A program made the translations under genes and the position numbers. From Marinobacterium mangrovicola (GTDB lineage Bacteria > Pseudomonadota > Gammaproteobacteria > Pseudomonadales > Balneatricaceae), in contig NZ_SMFU01000001.1 in assembly GCF_004339595.1 (NCBI RefSeq), positions 56,431 to 120,430 on the forward strand: a DNA stretch of 64,000 nt. Direction: 5' to 3'. The notes under the pieces are model-generated. The model ran no database searches. It was not told where the DNA came from and saw only the letters and a list, made by a program, of their open reading frames with translations. Shown here in pieces: positions 63,835 to 64,000 of this stretch (within the stretch, counting starts at the first letter, position 1; the number at the start of each line of letters is the position of its first letter).

Positions 63835-64000
63835 GGAGGAAGACTCCCTGATCTCGGTTACAGGTTCTTGTAAACGGCGGGTTCAGACAGAACCCCCGCC
63901 CGGAAGAGGGTGTCGCAAATCGCTTAGCGCGGCATTAGGCAGCAGGTGTTCGGCGATGTCGCGGGCTGGTACGCTTCGCTATTGAGCACCCGTGCGGCCG
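63835..64000. other. Right edge, no confident gene
   Basis: Contains the fghA leader. On the minus strand two frames are open from the edge and read as A-A-R-V-L-N-S-E-A-Y-Q-P-A and, one frame over, A-R-D-I-A-E-H-L-L-P-N-A-A; joined they could be the 3' end of a frameshifted gene, but too little is present to name it. Confidence 0.3.

Overview
The window is an ordinary, gene-dense chromosomal segment of a gammaproteobacterium. Gene content and order point to a marine Oceanospirillaceae/Marinobacterium-like relative of Pseudomonas; this is inferred from synteny, not from a marker-gene search. Several blocks repeat the Pseudomonas aeruginosa order: lptM-lysA-dapF-DUF484-xerC, hemW-rdgB-DUF4426-metW-metX-yggU-yggT-proC-yggS | pilT-pilU, pyrX(pyrC')-pyrB-pyrR-ruvX-yqgE-tonB-gshB, and metK | tkt-epd-pgk-fba. 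I saw no rRNA or tRNA genes, no CRISPR array, no insertion sequence and no prophage.

Layout. 1-1514: 3' part of an operon for lipid-linked sugar handling (glycosyltransferase, GtrA flippase, ChbG/HpnK deacetylase, minus strand). 1638-8034: waaA, then cyaY divergent from lptM-lysA-dapF-DUF484-xerC-yigB. 8035-8370: a multi-hairpin element with no gene. 8371-12426: two tandem HBM-type chemoreceptors. 12492-19130: a minus-strand run for heme-protein maturation, nucleotide clean-up, methionine, proline and PLP homeostasis, divergent from the twitching ATPases pilT/pilU (19212-21431). 21511-28207: pyrimidine genes with a non-catalytic dihydroorotase, then ruvX, yqgE, a tonB3-like gene, gshB and rsmE. 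28289-30451: Cache-HAMP-degenerate GGDEF-EAL protein. 30584-37552: metK divergent from transketolase and the glycolytic/Calvin-type genes. 37635-46678: yigM, a FIST-PAS-degenerate GGDEF-EAL protein, a 65-residue protein divergent from a GcvA-like LysR regulator, an HD-GYP protein with a large insertion, and a J-domain protein. 46857-49491: TrkH and an MscS-type channel. 49681-56724: two three-gene TRAP transporters around a GlxA-type regulator. 57044-63834: srkA, an NAD(P)-binding protein, dbpA, cytochrome c', a 2-oxoglutarate oxygenase, a 3D-domain protein, a peroxiredoxin and fghA.

The main points for a second look are these. (1) Two genes, the LysR regulator (42109) and the 3D-domain secreted protein (61764), have a well-placed Shine-Dalgarno sequence in front of ATC rather than ATG, both in the context GGTTATCA; the LysR gene has no ATG, GTG or TTG before its HTH. 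(2) Three multidomain proteins of the c-di-GMP degrading type lie within 18 kb, two with a destroyed GGDEF signature and one with an unusual insertion in HD-GYP. (3) Two gene-free convergent gaps hold elaborate palindromic DNA (8105-8298 and 62776-62901). (4) The Chp pilus-chemosensory cluster expected between gshB and rsmE from Pseudomonas synteny is not there. I found no clear candidate for a wholly new multigene system; the rest reads as core genome.
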